DNA of 64,000 nucleotides from Pseudomonas iranensis (GCF_014268585.2 NZ_CP077092.1:3844001-3908000); one strand, 5' to 3'. Shown: positions 46,252 through 54,851, counted from the first letter of the stretch. Numbers and translations: made by a program. The notes: generated by a model from the letters alone, not told the origin.

Positions 46252-46713
46252 ATGTCATTGCAACTGGATTGGCTCGCCGCACACATGCAGTACAGCGATC
46301 GCTATGCGGCGTGGATTCACCAACAATTTCATTACGAATACGCCGATCAACCTTTGGCTCGATGGCAGCGAGAATTTGCCGAAGGCCAAAGCAATGGCGA
46401 TTGGTCATGCCTGATTGCCATGGACGGTGAGCGGCTGCTCGGCGGTGCGGCACTGGCGCGCGATGACCTCACTGATCGATCCGATCTCGGACCCTGGCTG
46501 GCCTGTGTCTTCGTGGATCCCGAAGCGCGGGGTCAAGGCCTGGCCGAGCGGTTGATTGAAGGAATATGCGAAGAGGCGAAAAAACGAGGGGTGGCGCGCC
46601 TGTATCTGCACACGCAGGACAAACACGACTACTACGGCAAACGCGGCTGGCAGGTTCTGCAGCAGTTTCAAGCGTGGGGCAAAACGCAATGGCTCATGGT
46701 CCGCGACCTCTGA
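46252..46713 (+). CDS. GNAT-family N-acetyltransferase
   Basis: 153 residues. The acetyl-CoA-binding motif A is LACVFVDPEARGQGLAERLI (Q/RxxGxG/A form), followed by HDYYGKRGW near the C-terminus. It should acetylate an amine on a small molecule or peptide; substrate not predictable. The Shine-Dalgarno is weak (GGAA). It is convergent with the dipZ gene, 18 nt away. Confidence 0.85.
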   Translation: MSLQLDWLAAHMQYSDRYAAWIHQQFHYEYADQPLARWQREFAEGQSNGDWSCLIAMDGERLLGGAALARDDLTDRSDLGPWLACVFVDPEARGQGLAERLIEGICEEAKKRGVARLYLHTQDKHDYYGKRGWQVLQQFQAWGKTQWLMVRDL

Positions 46714-46731
46714 GCCATTGCGTTGTCTTGA

Positions 46732-47943
46732 TCAGGCAGCCGGTGCCTTGGCCTCCTCCAGCAACTGCTTGATCATCTGCTCCTGCTCGGCATAACGACC
46801 TTCACCGAAGTGGCTGTAACGCATCTGGCCCTTGGCGTCGATCAGGTAATGCGCCGGCCAGTACTGATTGTCGAAGTTGCGCCAGATCGCATAGTCGTTG
46901 TCGATCGCTACCGGGTAGGTGATGCCGAGTTTTTTCACCTGATCCTTGACGTTGTTGATGATGCGCTCGTAGCCGTATTCGGGGGTGTGCACGCCGATCA
47001 CTATCAGGCCGTCCTTCTCGTATTTCTTCGCCCAGTCTTTGACGTACGGCAGGGTGTGCTGGCAGTTGATGCAGTCGTAGGTCCAGAAGTCCACCAGCAC
47101 CACTTTGCCGCGCAGGGATTCGGCACTGAGCTCTGGTGAATTGAGCCACTGCACAGCGCCCGACAGCGACGGCATCGCGCCCCGGGCCTCGTCCATCATC
47201 GAATCGGCGCGGACCTTGCTGACGAAGTAGTCGACCACTTTCGGCACGTTTTCCAGGACGTTTTTCTCGACGCTGGCCACGCCCTCCGAAGACGTATTGG
47301 CGAGCAGGGTTTTGTCGGCGCCCGTCGAGATCACCGCGACCGTAGCAAGCACCGCAACCCCGGCACCGCGACGCAACCAGCCGCTGAACGGGATCGACGG
47401 TTTCAGCCGATTGACCAGACCGCGCCCGGCGAAGATCAACGTGCCCAGCGACAAGGCACTGCCGACGCCGTAAGCCAGCAGCAACAGGCTGGTCTGGGCA
47501 TTGGCGCCTTGCAACATCGCGCCGGTCAGAATCACCCCAAGGATCGGCCCGGCACACGGCGCCCACAACAGGCCGGTGGCGACACCGAGCATGATCGAGC
47601 CCATCGGTCCTGCACGTTTACGCGTGTCCTGATCGAGACGATTGCCCAGCGCGACAAACGGCCTGGTCAGCCAGTCACCGACGCGGGCCGAGATCAGCGA
47701 CAGAGCGAACAGCGCCATGACCAGCAAGGCAACGTGGCGGCCGGTGTTGCTCGCCTGAATCACCCACTCGCTGCTGACCACGGCAAGGCTGGAGATCAGC
47801 GCAAAGGTCAGCGCCATGCCGGCGAGAGTCAGGAAGATCGAGGAACGGGTACGGTTGGCGCCAGCGAACAGAAACGGCACCACCGGCAGGATGCACGGAC
47901 TGAGAACGGTCAGCAGACCGCCGAGAAATGCGATGAGGTACAT
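46732..47943 (-). CDS. dipZ: Thiol-disulfide transmembrane protein, DipZ type
   Basis: A 403-residue fusion: a CcdA/DsbD-beta-like membrane domain (six to seven spans, 1-205) with the redox Cys pair C17 (LSPCILP) and C130 (WAPCAGP), then a periplasmic thioredoxin/TlpA-like domain with CINC at 291-294 (DFWTYDCINCQHTLPY). Electrons from cytoplasmic thioredoxin would reach periplasmic substrates. The third family module (C-terminal carbohydrate-binding-like) of long mycobacterial DipZ is missing. AAGGTG precedes the ATG. It is downstream of two small secreted-protein genes on the same strand, likely one regulon. Confidence 0.88.
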   Translation of the reverse strand: MYLIAFLGGLLTVLSPCILPVVPFLFAGANRTRSSIFLTLAGMALTFALISSLAVVSSEWVIQASNTGRHVALLVMALFALSLISARVGDWLTRPFVALGNRLDQDTRKRAGPMGSIMLGVATGLLWAPCAGPILGVILTGAMLQGANAQTSLLLLAYGVGSALSLGTLIFAGRGLVNRLKPSIPFSGWLRRGAGVAVLATVAVISTGADKTLLANTSSEGVASVEKNVLENVPKVVDYFVSKVRADSMMDEARGAMPSLSGAVQWLNSPELSAESLRGKVVLVDFWTYDCINCQHTLPYVKDWAKKYEKDGLIVIGVHTPEYGYERIINNVKDQVKKLGITYPVAIDNDYAIWRNFDNQYWPAHYLIDAKGQMRYSHFGEGRYAEQEQMIKQLLEEAKAPAA

Positions 47944-48031
47944 AAGGGGTCACCTTGAAGTGGGGGCTGGGCACGCAACCGGGCAGCGAGGGAAACGTCC
48001 CCTCGCTAGCTCGCTTTATTTACACCGTGGC

Positions 48032-48412
48032 TCATGCAGTCTGGCCGTCGAGCAACCGTCCTTGAGGCGTACGACTGGCACCGTTTTCCGCGACCAGTTG
48101 GCCTTGCGGTGTACGGCTGGAACCATCAGCAGCAACCATCTGCCCCTGCGGTGTGCGGCTGGAACCATCAGCGGCAACCAACTGCCCCTGCGGTGTGCGG
48201 CTGGAACCATCAGCGGCAACCATCTGCCCCTGCGGCGTGCGGCTCGATCCGTCAGCGGCGATCAAGGCATCGCTGCCCTCCTTCGCCACGGTGGTCAGCT
48301 GGAAGCAGGTGCTGCTGGCGCAACTGCTCTGCTCCACAGCACTGTTGGCGTGGGCGGCGGCACCGGTGAAGGCGAAGGCTGCTGCGGTCAAAAAGCGCGA
48401 GACGTTGTTCAT
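48032..48412 (-). CDS. Secreted protein with five 14-residue tandem repeats
   Basis: 126 residues with a signal peptide (LTAAAFAFTGAAAHA). A short part with C31 and C36 (CASSTCFQ) precedes five tandem 14-residue units at 52-121, consensus AADGSSRTPQGQ plus M-V or L-V; the last unit is diverged (AENGASRTPQGRLL). The DNA repeats are 42 bp and highly similar, so copy number may vary by slippage. AAGGAG lies 8 nt before the ATG. No family is recognised. It lies between the DUF2790 and dipZ genes. Confidence 0.75.
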   Translation of the reverse strand: MNNVSRFLTAAAFAFTGAAAHANSAVEQSSCASSTCFQLTTVAKEGSDALIAADGSSRTPQGQMVAADGSSRTPQGQLVAADGSSRTPQGQMVAADGSSRTPQGQLVAENGASRTPQGRLLDGQTA

Positions 48413-48445
48413 GGCAAAACTCCTTGCAGAAAAAGTAGGGATGAC

Positions 48446-48709
48446 TCAGTTCTGGTTGTTGCAGCCGTCAGCGAATTTGCTGTAATCCAGCTCGCGGGTT
48501 TTGCCGGCGGAATCGAGGTAGGTCATGCGCGCCTCGGTGATGCCGCAGGTCACCGAGGTGTCTTCGGTCATCGACAGCACTTTCTGGATATCCAGATGGG
48601 TGCCGTAGGTGTAGGTTTGCCGGCTGACGTCAGCTTCGGCGTGGGCCGACAGGGTGCAGATGTTCAGAGCGGCGAACAGGCAGGCGGCAAATACGGATTT
48701 GTTGTTCAT
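48446..48709 (-). CDS. DUF2790-family exported protein
   Basis: An 87-residue protein with a signal peptide (FAACLFAALNICTLSAHA). The mature part contains YTYGTHLDIQKVLSM, then C55 (TSVTCGITEARMTYLDSAGK) and C83 (DGCNNQN), the two-cysteine pattern of the Pseudomonas DUF2790 family. Several such proteins are induced by metal stress in pseudomonads, as I recall. GAGGA precedes the ATG. It is the first gene left of the divergent promoter region shared with the two-component system. Confidence 0.78.
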   Translation of the reverse strand: MNNKSVFAACLFAALNICTLSAHAEADVSRQTYTYGTHLDIQKVLSMTEDTSVTCGITEARMTYLDSAGKTRELDYSKFADGCNNQN

Positions 48710-49006
48710 GGTGTAGTCCTCAAGGCTTCGGTGGGTTTGAGCCGAGGCGGTCTGTGTGTGCCTCGATGGAGCCTATTTGAGGCCTTCGAGGTATCGCGTC
48801 TGTGTCAGGAAAGGACGAGAATCACTCGTTGTGTATCCATGCAGCGTGTAGATACAGAGCGATACAAAACCCCGAAAAAATCGTGATTTTGCGTCGGTGT
48901 GTATCCGCCGCTGCGGCAGATACACTGCAATACAAAGGCAGGCAGGCGTGCGGTCTACGGCGCTATAGACTGCACGGCATTCCCCCTTTGACAGAGGCTT
49001 GAACCG
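48710..49006. promoter_or_regulatory. Divergent promoter region with two copies of a 38-bp motif
   Basis: 297 bp between the DUF2790 gene and the response-regulator gene. GTGTATCC-N12-GATACA-N4-RATACAAA occurs twice: 48831-48868 and 48899-48936. The copies are the same length with 25 of 38 identical positions. Within each copy GATACA and RATACA repeat at 10 bp, the spacing typical of OmpR-family dimers, and TGTATC is the inverse of GATACA. The response regulator encoded at 49007 is the likely binder. Confidence 0.6.
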
Positions 49007-49747
49007 ATGGAACATGTCGATCACATTCTCATCGTCGACGACGACCGCGAGATCCGTGAACTGGTAGGCAACTACCTGAAGAAGAACGGCCTGCGCACAA
49101 CAGTGGTCGCCGATGGCCGGCAGATGCGCAGCTTCCTTGATGCCAACACCGTCGACCTGATCGTGCTCGACATCATGATGCCCGGCGACGATGGCCTGCA
49201 GCTGTGCCGTGAATTGCGCGTGGGCAAACACAAGGCGACGCCGGTGCTGATGCTCACCGCGCGCAACGATGAAACCGACCGCATCATCGGTCTGGAAATG
49301 GGCGCCGACGATTACCTGACCAAACCCTTCGCCGCCCGCGAGCTGCTGGCGCGGATCAACGCCGTGTTGCGCCGCACACGCATGTTGCCGCCAAATCTGG
49401 TGGTCACCGAAGCCGGACGCCTGCTGGCGTTCGGTCGTTGGCAGCTGGACACCTCGGCCCGCCACCTGCTCGACAGCGACGGCACCATGGTTGCCCTCAG
49501 TGGCGCCGAATACCGCCTGCTGCGGGTGTTCCTCGACCATCCGCAACGGGTGCTCAGCCGCGATCAACTGCTCAACCTGACCCAGGGCCGCGAGGCCGAT
49601 CTGTTCGATCGCTCCATCGATCTGCTGGTCAGTCGTCTGCGTCAACGCCTGCTGGACGATGCTCGGGAGCCGGCCTATATCAAGACCGTGCGCAGTGAAG
49701 GTTATGTGTTTTCGCTGCCGGTCGAACTGCTCGGGGCGTCGGCATGA
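49007..49747 (+). CDS. OmpR-family response regulator
   Basis: 246 residues. Receiver domain: Asp11/Asp12 acidic pocket, phosphoacceptor Asp55 (VLDIMMPG), Thr in LTARN, Lys in YLTKPF. The C-terminal winged-helix DNA-binding domain (about 140-240) has LSGAEYRLLRVFLDHPQRVL and SRLRQRL. Its stop overlaps the kinase start by 4 nt (ATGA), so the pair is coupled. It faces a dipZ/DUF2790 cluster and two 38-bp motifs, which suggests that cluster as its regulon. Confidence 0.9.
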   Translation: MEHVDHILIVDDDREIRELVGNYLKKNGLRTTVVADGRQMRSFLDANTVDLIVLDIMMPGDDGLQLCRELRVGKHKATPVLMLTARNDETDRIIGLEMGADDYLTKPFAARELLARINAVLRRTRMLPPNLVVTEAGRLLAFGRWQLDTSARHLLDSDGTMVALSGAEYRLLRVFLDHPQRVLSRDQLLNLTQGREADLFDRSIDLLVSRLRQRLLDDAREPAYIKTVRSEGYVFSLPVELLGASA

Positions 49748-51054
49748 AACTCAAGCTGCAATGGCCGCGCACCCTCGCCTCGCGCCTGTCGCTGATCTTC
49801 CTGATCGGGCTGATCCTGGCGCAGGGTCTGTCATTCGGCGCGCAATATTACGAGCGTTACCAGAGCGCGAAAAGCACCATGCTCGGCAACCTCGAAACCG
49901 ACGTCTCGACCTCGATGGCAATCCTCGATCGCCTGCCCGCCGCCGAACGCGAAGCGTGGTTGCCGCGTCTGGCCCGGCGCAACTACGGCTACCTGCTCAA
50001 CGAGGGCGAACCGGGCATGCCGGTGACCTCGGCTGAAAAGTCCGTCGCGATTGCCTCGATTACAGCGGCCATCGGCGACACTTATCCCATCGTGTTTACC
50101 GAAGTTCCCGGCGGTCCGAGACAACACTTCCAGGGCCACCTGCGCCTGAGCGACGGCAGCCCGGTGACCATCGATATCCGTCCGGCGATGGTGCCGCTGT
50201 CACCGTGGTTGCCGGTGGTGCTGCTCGGCCAACTGGCGTTGCTGATCCTCTGCACCTGGCTCGCCGTGCGCATCGCCATCCGTCCCCTCACCCGCCTCGC
50301 CAACGCGGTGGAAACCCTCGACCCCAACGCGCACCCGATCAAACTCGACGAGCAAGGGCCGACCGAAGTGGTCCACGCCGCGCGGGCGTTCAACGCCATG
50401 CAAACGCGCATCGCCGCCTACCTGAAAGAACGCATGCAACTGCTCGCGGCGATTTCCCACGACCTGCAAACGCCGATCACCCGGATGAAACTGCGCGCAG
50501 AATTCATGGACGACTCGGTCGAGAAAGACAAACTGAGCAGCGACCTGGGCGAAATCGAGCATCTGGTGCGCGAAGGCGTGGCGTATGCCCGCAGCATTCA
50601 TGGCGCCACCGAAGAAAGCCGCCGTACCGATCTCGACTCGTTCCTTGACAGCCTGGTCTTCGACTATCAGGACATGGGCAAGGACGTGCAGCTCGGCGGC
50701 AAAAGCAAAGCGGTAATCGAAACCCGTCCGCAAGCCCTGCGCCGGGTGCTGGTGAACCTGACCGACAACGCCCTGAAATTCGCCGGCGCCGCGCAATTGC
50801 AGGTCGAAGCGCAGGGCAACAGCCTGTCGGTGAAAGTCCTTGATCGCGGCCCGGGCATCGCCGAGGCCGAACTGGCGCAGGTGCTGGAACCGTTCTATCG
50901 CGTGGAAAACTCGCGCAATCGCGACACCGGCGGTACCGGGCTCGGATTGGCGATCGCCCAGCAATTGGCGTTGGCGCTCGGTGGCTCGCTTGTGTTGAGC
51001 AATCGTGAAGGTGGCGGGTTGTGCGCTGAACTGAAGTTGCCGCTGCCACGCTGA
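49744..51054 (+). CDS. Sensor histidine kinase (EnvZ-type)
   Basis: 436 residues. TM1 about 12-32 (LASRLSLIFLIGLILAQGLS), a periplasmic loop of about 120 residues without an obvious known domain, TM2 about 156-176 (VVLLGQLALLILCTWLAV), then HAMP. Dimerisation/phosphoacceptor His239 is in AAISHDLQTPITRMKL; the ATPase has NLTDNALKF, DRGPGI and GGTGLGLAIAQQL. No Cys lies in the periplasmic loop, but it contains several Glu, Asp and His. Overlap with the regulator gene is 4 nt. Confidence 0.9.
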   Translation: MKLKLQWPRTLASRLSLIFLIGLILAQGLSFGAQYYERYQSAKSTMLGNLETDVSTSMAILDRLPAAEREAWLPRLARRNYGYLLNEGEPGMPVTSAEKSVAIASITAAIGDTYPIVFTEVPGGPRQHFQGHLRLSDGSPVTIDIRPAMVPLSPWLPVVLLGQLALLILCTWLAVRIAIRPLTRLANAVETLDPNAHPIKLDEQGPTEVVHAARAFNAMQTRIAAYLKERMQLLAAISHDLQTPITRMKLRAEFMDDSVEKDKLSSDLGEIEHLVREGVAYARSIHGATEESRRTDLDSFLDSLVFDYQDMGKDVQLGGKSKAVIETRPQALRRVLVNLTDNALKFAGAAQLQVEAQGNSLSVKVLDRGPGIAEAELAQVLEPFYRVENSRNRDTGGTGLGLAIAQQLALALGGSLVLSNREGGGLCAELKLPLPR

Positions 51055-51204
51055 GAAAAACACCGACTAGACTCATTCATTACCCAGTCGAGGGGGCCGC
51101 AGGACGTCTGCTGTGCCCTGCCCCAATCCGTGACCACCGCCCGGTGGCGCCTGCCTCGACACTCAACGCCGCCGGACGGTGATCCTGTTTCAGGAGCACA
51201 CGTG

Positions 51205-52251
51205 ATGAATGAGGCGAAGCTCAACGAATTCATGGGCAAACTGGTCAACGACATGGGCGGCGCGGCGATGCTGGCCAATGTCATTGTCGGCGAAGAACTC
51301 GGTCTGTACCGGGCAATGGCCGACAGCCAACCGATCAGCCCCGAAGCCCTCGCAGCCAAAACCACCTGCAATCCGCGCCTGGTGCGCGAATGGCTCAGCG
51401 CCCATGCCGCATCGGGCTATATGGAACACGTTGACGGTCAGTTTCGCTTGCCGGAAGAACAGGCACTGGCGCTGGCCGTGGAGGAATCCCCCGTGTACGT
51501 CGCTGGCGGTCTCGGCGTGGTGGCGTCGTTTTTCCATGACAAGGACAAACTGGTCAAGGCCATGCGCGGCAATGGCGCCTTGTCTTGGGGCGATCACCAT
51601 CCGTGCATGTTCAGCGGCACTGAACGCTTCTTCCGCCCCGGCTACAAAGGTCACCTGATTGCCGAATGGCTTCCGGCCCTGGAAGGCGTGGTGGCCAAGC
51701 TGGAACGCGGCGCCAAGGTTGCCGACATCGGCTGCGGCCACGGCGCCTCGACGGTGATCATGGCCCAGGCGTTTCCGAAATCGCAGTTTGTCGGCTTCGA
51801 CTTCCACGCGCCGTCAGTCACCGTCGCCACGCAACGGGCCGAAGAAGGTGGCGTGGGCAATCGCGCCAGATTTTTCGAGGGCACGGCGAAAAACTATCCC
51901 GGCGGCGACTACGACCTGATCTGCTTTTTCGACTGCCTGCACGACATGGGCGACCCGGTCGGCGCCGCTCGCCACGCTTATGAGTCGCTGAAAGACGACG
52001 GCACGGTGTTGTTGGTCGAACCGTTCGCCAACGACAAACTGGACGACAATCTCAACGCGGTCGGGCGTCTGTTCTACGCCGCCTCGACATTTATCTGCAC
52101 ACCCAATTCGCTGTCTCAGGAAGTCGGCCTGGGGCTCGGTGCGCAGGCCGGGGAAATGCGCCTGCGCAAAGTCTTTGTCGAGGCCGGGTTCAAGCAGTTC
52201 CGCCGCGCCACGCAAACGCCGTTCAATCTGATTCTGGAGGCGCGCAAGTAA
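51205..52251 (+). CDS. Class I SAM-dependent methyltransferase with winged-helix N-terminus
   Basis: 348 residues. The N-terminal part (about 1-95) is a dimerisation winged helix as in plant/bacterial O-methyltransferases (GAAMLANVIVGEELGLYRAM, NPRLVREWLSAHAASGYM). The SAM loop VADIGCGHGASTVIMAQ is near residue 170, followed by FVGFDFHA. This layout also occurs in the methyltransferase fused to or beside rubredoxin-like proteins; substrate unknown. The ATG at 51205 has CAGGAG 8 nt upstream. Monocistronic. Confidence 0.82.
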   Translation: MNEAKLNEFMGKLVNDMGGAAMLANVIVGEELGLYRAMADSQPISPEALAAKTTCNPRLVREWLSAHAASGYMEHVDGQFRLPEEQALALAVEESPVYVAGGLGVVASFFHDKDKLVKAMRGNGALSWGDHHPCMFSGTERFFRPGYKGHLIAEWLPALEGVVAKLERGAKVADIGCGHGASTVIMAQAFPKSQFVGFDFHAPSVTVATQRAEEGGVGNRARFFEGTAKNYPGGDYDLICFFDCLHDMGDPVGAARHAYESLKDDGTVLLVEPFANDKLDDNLNAVGRLFYAASTFICTPNSLSQEVGLGLGAQAGEMRLRKVFVEAGFKQFRRATQTPFNLILEARK

Positions 52252-52305
52252 CCCGTGCGGATCGCGTGCTAACCTGCCAGCACTGCCCATTCTGGAGTGC
52301 TGAGC

Positions 52306-53148
52306 ATGCTCGATAGCCCGATCCGCGAACATCTCGATACGCTGTTGCAGGCCATGGCCGACGATAACTTCCTGATATTGACCGGCGCCGGCATCAGCAC
52401 GCCATCGGGCATTCCGGACTATCGCGACAGTGACGGCGTGCGTCGTGGGCGGCAGCCGATGATGTATCAGGAATTTCTCGCCGCCCCGGAATCACGCCGG
52501 CGCTACTGGGCGCGAGCGATGCTCGGCTGGCCGCGCGTGCGTCAGGCCAGACCGAATGCCGCGCATGAGGCGCTGGCGACATTGCAACAGCGTGGCCGAA
52601 TCAGCGACTTGATCACGCAGAACGTCGACACCCTGCACGATCAGGCCGGCAGCCACGATGTGATCGAACTGCACGGCAGCCTGCATCGAGTGCTGTGCCT
52701 GGATTGCGGGCAGCGCAGCGAGCGCGACGCGATCCAGCAGCAGATGGAGGCACACAATCCCTACCTGAGTGGTGTTGATGCGGTGCAGGCGCCGGATGGC
52801 GATACCTTGCTGGACCCGGCATTTGAAGCGCGCTTTCAGGTACCCCGGTGCCCGCATTGCGCAGGTGAGCGGATGAAACCGGATGTGGTGTTTTTCGGCG
52901 AGAACGTGGCGCAACCGACGGCCGCGCGGGCCTTGGCCGCTGCCGAGAATGCGGAGGGGTTGCTGGTGGTGGGATCGTCGTTGATGGCGTATTCGGCGTT
53001 TCGCTTGTGTCGGGTGATTGCCGAGCGTGGCAAGCCGTTGATGGCGATCAATCTGGGCAAGACCCGGGCGGATGATTTGCTCGATTTGAAGATTGAAGGG
53101 TCGTGTGAGGAGCTTTTGCCTTGGTTGGTGGAGAAGCTGGATCGGTGA
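52306..53148 (+). CDS. Sirtuin (NAD-dependent protein deacylase)
   Basis: 280 residues. NAD site LTGAGISTPSGIPDYRD (26-41), TQNVDTLH (104-111), catalytic His123 in ELHGSLH. Zinc-binding cysteines C131, C134 (CLDCG) and a CPHC pair about 185-189. The long insert between the Cys pairs (about 50 residues) and the PDVVFFGENV block place it with SIRT4-like class II sirtuins, probable deacylase or lipoamidase/ADP-ribosylase. GGAG lies 8 nt before the ATG. Confidence 0.88.
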   Translation: MLDSPIREHLDTLLQAMADDNFLILTGAGISTPSGIPDYRDSDGVRRGRQPMMYQEFLAAPESRRRYWARAMLGWPRVRQARPNAAHEALATLQQRGRISDLITQNVDTLHDQAGSHDVIELHGSLHRVLCLDCGQRSERDAIQQQMEAHNPYLSGVDAVQAPDGDTLLDPAFEARFQVPRCPHCAGERMKPDVVFFGENVAQPTAARALAAAENAEGLLVVGSSLMAYSAFRLCRVIAERGKPLMAINLGKTRADDLLDLKIEGSCEELLPWLVEKLDR

Positions 53149-53180
53149 GATTTTGAGTAATGGGTTCGACTTGAAATCGG

Positions 53181-53213
53181 CCCCTCACCCTAGCCCTCTC
53201 CCGAGGGAGAGGG
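53181..53213. repeat. Solo unit of the CCCTCACCCTAGCCCTCTCC family
   Basis: cccctcaccctagccctctc with its small hairpin (ccctctccc ga gggagaggg) occurs once, without the distal inverse unit present at 18.3 and 27.2 kb. It lies between the sirtuin and the convergent L,D-transpeptidase genes and may work as a terminator-like stem. Confidence 0.75.
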
Positions 53214-53234
53214 AACTGATCGAAGTGCTCTTGC

Positions 53235-54851
53235 TTAGTGCGCCCGATCCAGGCCCGCCAGCAATGCGCTGTCGTGGCTGTAGATGTCCGGCGCATAACG
53301 AACATGGCCGCTGCTGTCGACTTGCGCCGTCCAGTAGGTCATCAGGATCGGCACCGGCGCCGACAGGCGAAATTCATGGGTGGTGCCGGTTGCCAGCAAA
53401 GTCTCGGTGCGAGCTTTTTCCGCCGGGGACAGCAGCAGATCGCGCAGTTGCAGCGGGTGCTCGACGCGCACACAACCGGAACTGAACGCCCGTGGGCCTT
53501 TGTCGAACAGCGCCTTGCTCGGCGTGTCGTGCAGGTACACCGAAAACGGGTTGGGGAAACGGATGACCATTTTCCCCAGCGGATTGCGCGGGCCGGCGTC
53601 CTGACGCAGGAGGATGTTGCCCGGGTTGTCCCAGTCGATATCGGCCGCTGCCAGAGGCTGGCCGTTGGCGTCGAGCACTTGCAGGTTCTGGCGGCTGAGG
53701 AAGGTCTGGTCCTTGCGAATTTCCGGCAGTTTGTCTTCCTTCCAGATAGTCGGCGGAACAGTCCAGGTCGGGTTCAGCGTCAGGCGGGTGACGCGGGATT
53801 TGAGCAGCGGCGTCTGGCGCTCGGCACGGCCGACCTGGGTGCGGGTCTGCCACACTGGTTGGCCGCCCTGATACAGCGTCAGCTCAGCGGCCGCCACGTT
53901 GACCACCAGCCCACTGGGCTCCATGTCCTGGGCCATCCAGCGGAAACGTTCGAGATTGACGCGCAGCTGATCGCGGCGGGTCAGCGGGCTGATGTTCAGC
54001 TCGGCAATGGTGCCCGGCCCGACCACGCCGTCAGCCTGCAACGAATGGCTGGCCTGAAAGTGCTTCACGGCTTCCACCAGCACGTCATCGTAGGCGTTGT
54101 CAGGTGTCACCAGTGCGTGTGCCAGATAACCTTCGCTGTACAAGCGTCGGGCCAGTTCCGGCACGCGCGGGTCTGCCATCGCCGGACGCAGCAACGGGCC
54201 GTTGCCCACCGGCTGCCATTGCGGCAGGGCTTGCAAGCGTTGCGCGGCGTACAGCTGACGCAGGCTTTGATATTGCGGTAGATGCGGACGCGCCAGGTCG
54301 AACGCCGCAGCAATATCGTTCATGCCCGGCACGGCAATACTGAGCAGTTGCGCCTGACGATCGGTCGGCGGGCCGTCGACACGCCACAGCGGTTCGAAAT
54401 GCGATTGCAACAGACGGCCGTAATGCAGATCCTGCAAGGCCTGCAGGTAGTTGCGGCTGATGTCGATGTCGGCGCACAACTCGCCATCCTGCGGCGGCGT
54501 AGTGGCCACGGCGTAGCGATTCGGATTCAACCCATCATCGGCCAGCAGCTGCAATTGCGCGCGCAATGCCGGCAAGCGTGCCGACTCACTCGCCCACACC
54601 GGCATCCAGTCCTGCTGTTCATAAAACGCCTGCAATTGGCTCAACGCCGGGCCATTGAGACGCGGAGCGATGGCCGGGCACGACTGCGCCAGGCTGATCA
54701 AAACCGCCTGCAACGGGCTGCGCGGCTCGACCGGCAATTGCGTTTCAGGCGTCGGCAGGGTTTCGAGCGGGGGCAGCGGCTCATCGGCGCAAGCGACAAA
54801 CGGCGCTGCGAGCAAACAAATGCTCAAGTAGCATGCGTACTTTTTGAACAA
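53235..54851 (-). CDS. L,D-transpeptidase, YcbB/LdtD family
   Basis: A 538-residue periplasmic enzyme forming 3-3 cross-links in peptidoglycan. Signal peptide MFKKYACYLSICLLAAPFVA; a scaffold domain; a peptidoglycan-binding module (VKHFQASHSLQADGVVGPGT); and the YkuD catalytic domain with HDTPSKALF and SSGCVRVEHP carrying the nucleophilic Cys. The start is TTG, supported by GGAG 8 nt upstream. Its length matches E. coli LdtD. A second L,D-transpeptidase-type protein diverges from it. Confidence 0.9.
   Translation of the reverse strand: MFKKYACYLSICLLAAPFVACADEPLPPLETLPTPETQLPVEPRSPLQAVLISLAQSCPAIAPRLNGPALSQLQAFYEQQDWMPVWASESARLPALRAQLQLLADDGLNPNRYAVATTPPQDGELCADIDISRNYLQALQDLHYGRLLQSHFEPLWRVDGPPTDRQAQLLSIAVPGMNDIAAAFDLARPHLPQYQSLRQLYAAQRLQALPQWQPVGNGPLLRPAMADPRVPELARRLYSEGYLAHALVTPDNAYDDVLVEAVKHFQASHSLQADGVVGPGTIAELNISPLTRRDQLRVNLERFRWMAQDMEPSGLVVNVAAAELTLYQGGQPVWQTRTQVGRAERQTPLLKSRVTRLTLNPTWTVPPTIWKEDKLPEIRKDQTFLSRQNLQVLDANGQPLAAADIDWDNPGNILLRQDAGPRNPLGKMVIRFPNPFSVYLHDTPSKALFDKGPRAFSSGCVRVEHPLQLRDLLLSPAEKARTETLLATGTTHEFRLSAPVPILMTYWTAQVDSSGHVRYAPDIYSHDSALLAGLDRAH

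Noticed and set aside
47985..48012. Possible hairpin between the repeat-protein gene and dipZ
   Set aside because: GCGAGGG and CCCTCGC pair, but there is no T run on the minus strand, so I do not call a terminator; transcription could continue into dipZ.
48046..48255. 42-bp tandem units resembling a CRISPR-like array
   Set aside because: The units abut with no spacers, are in frame, and encode the 14-residue peptide repeat; there is no Cas gene nearby.
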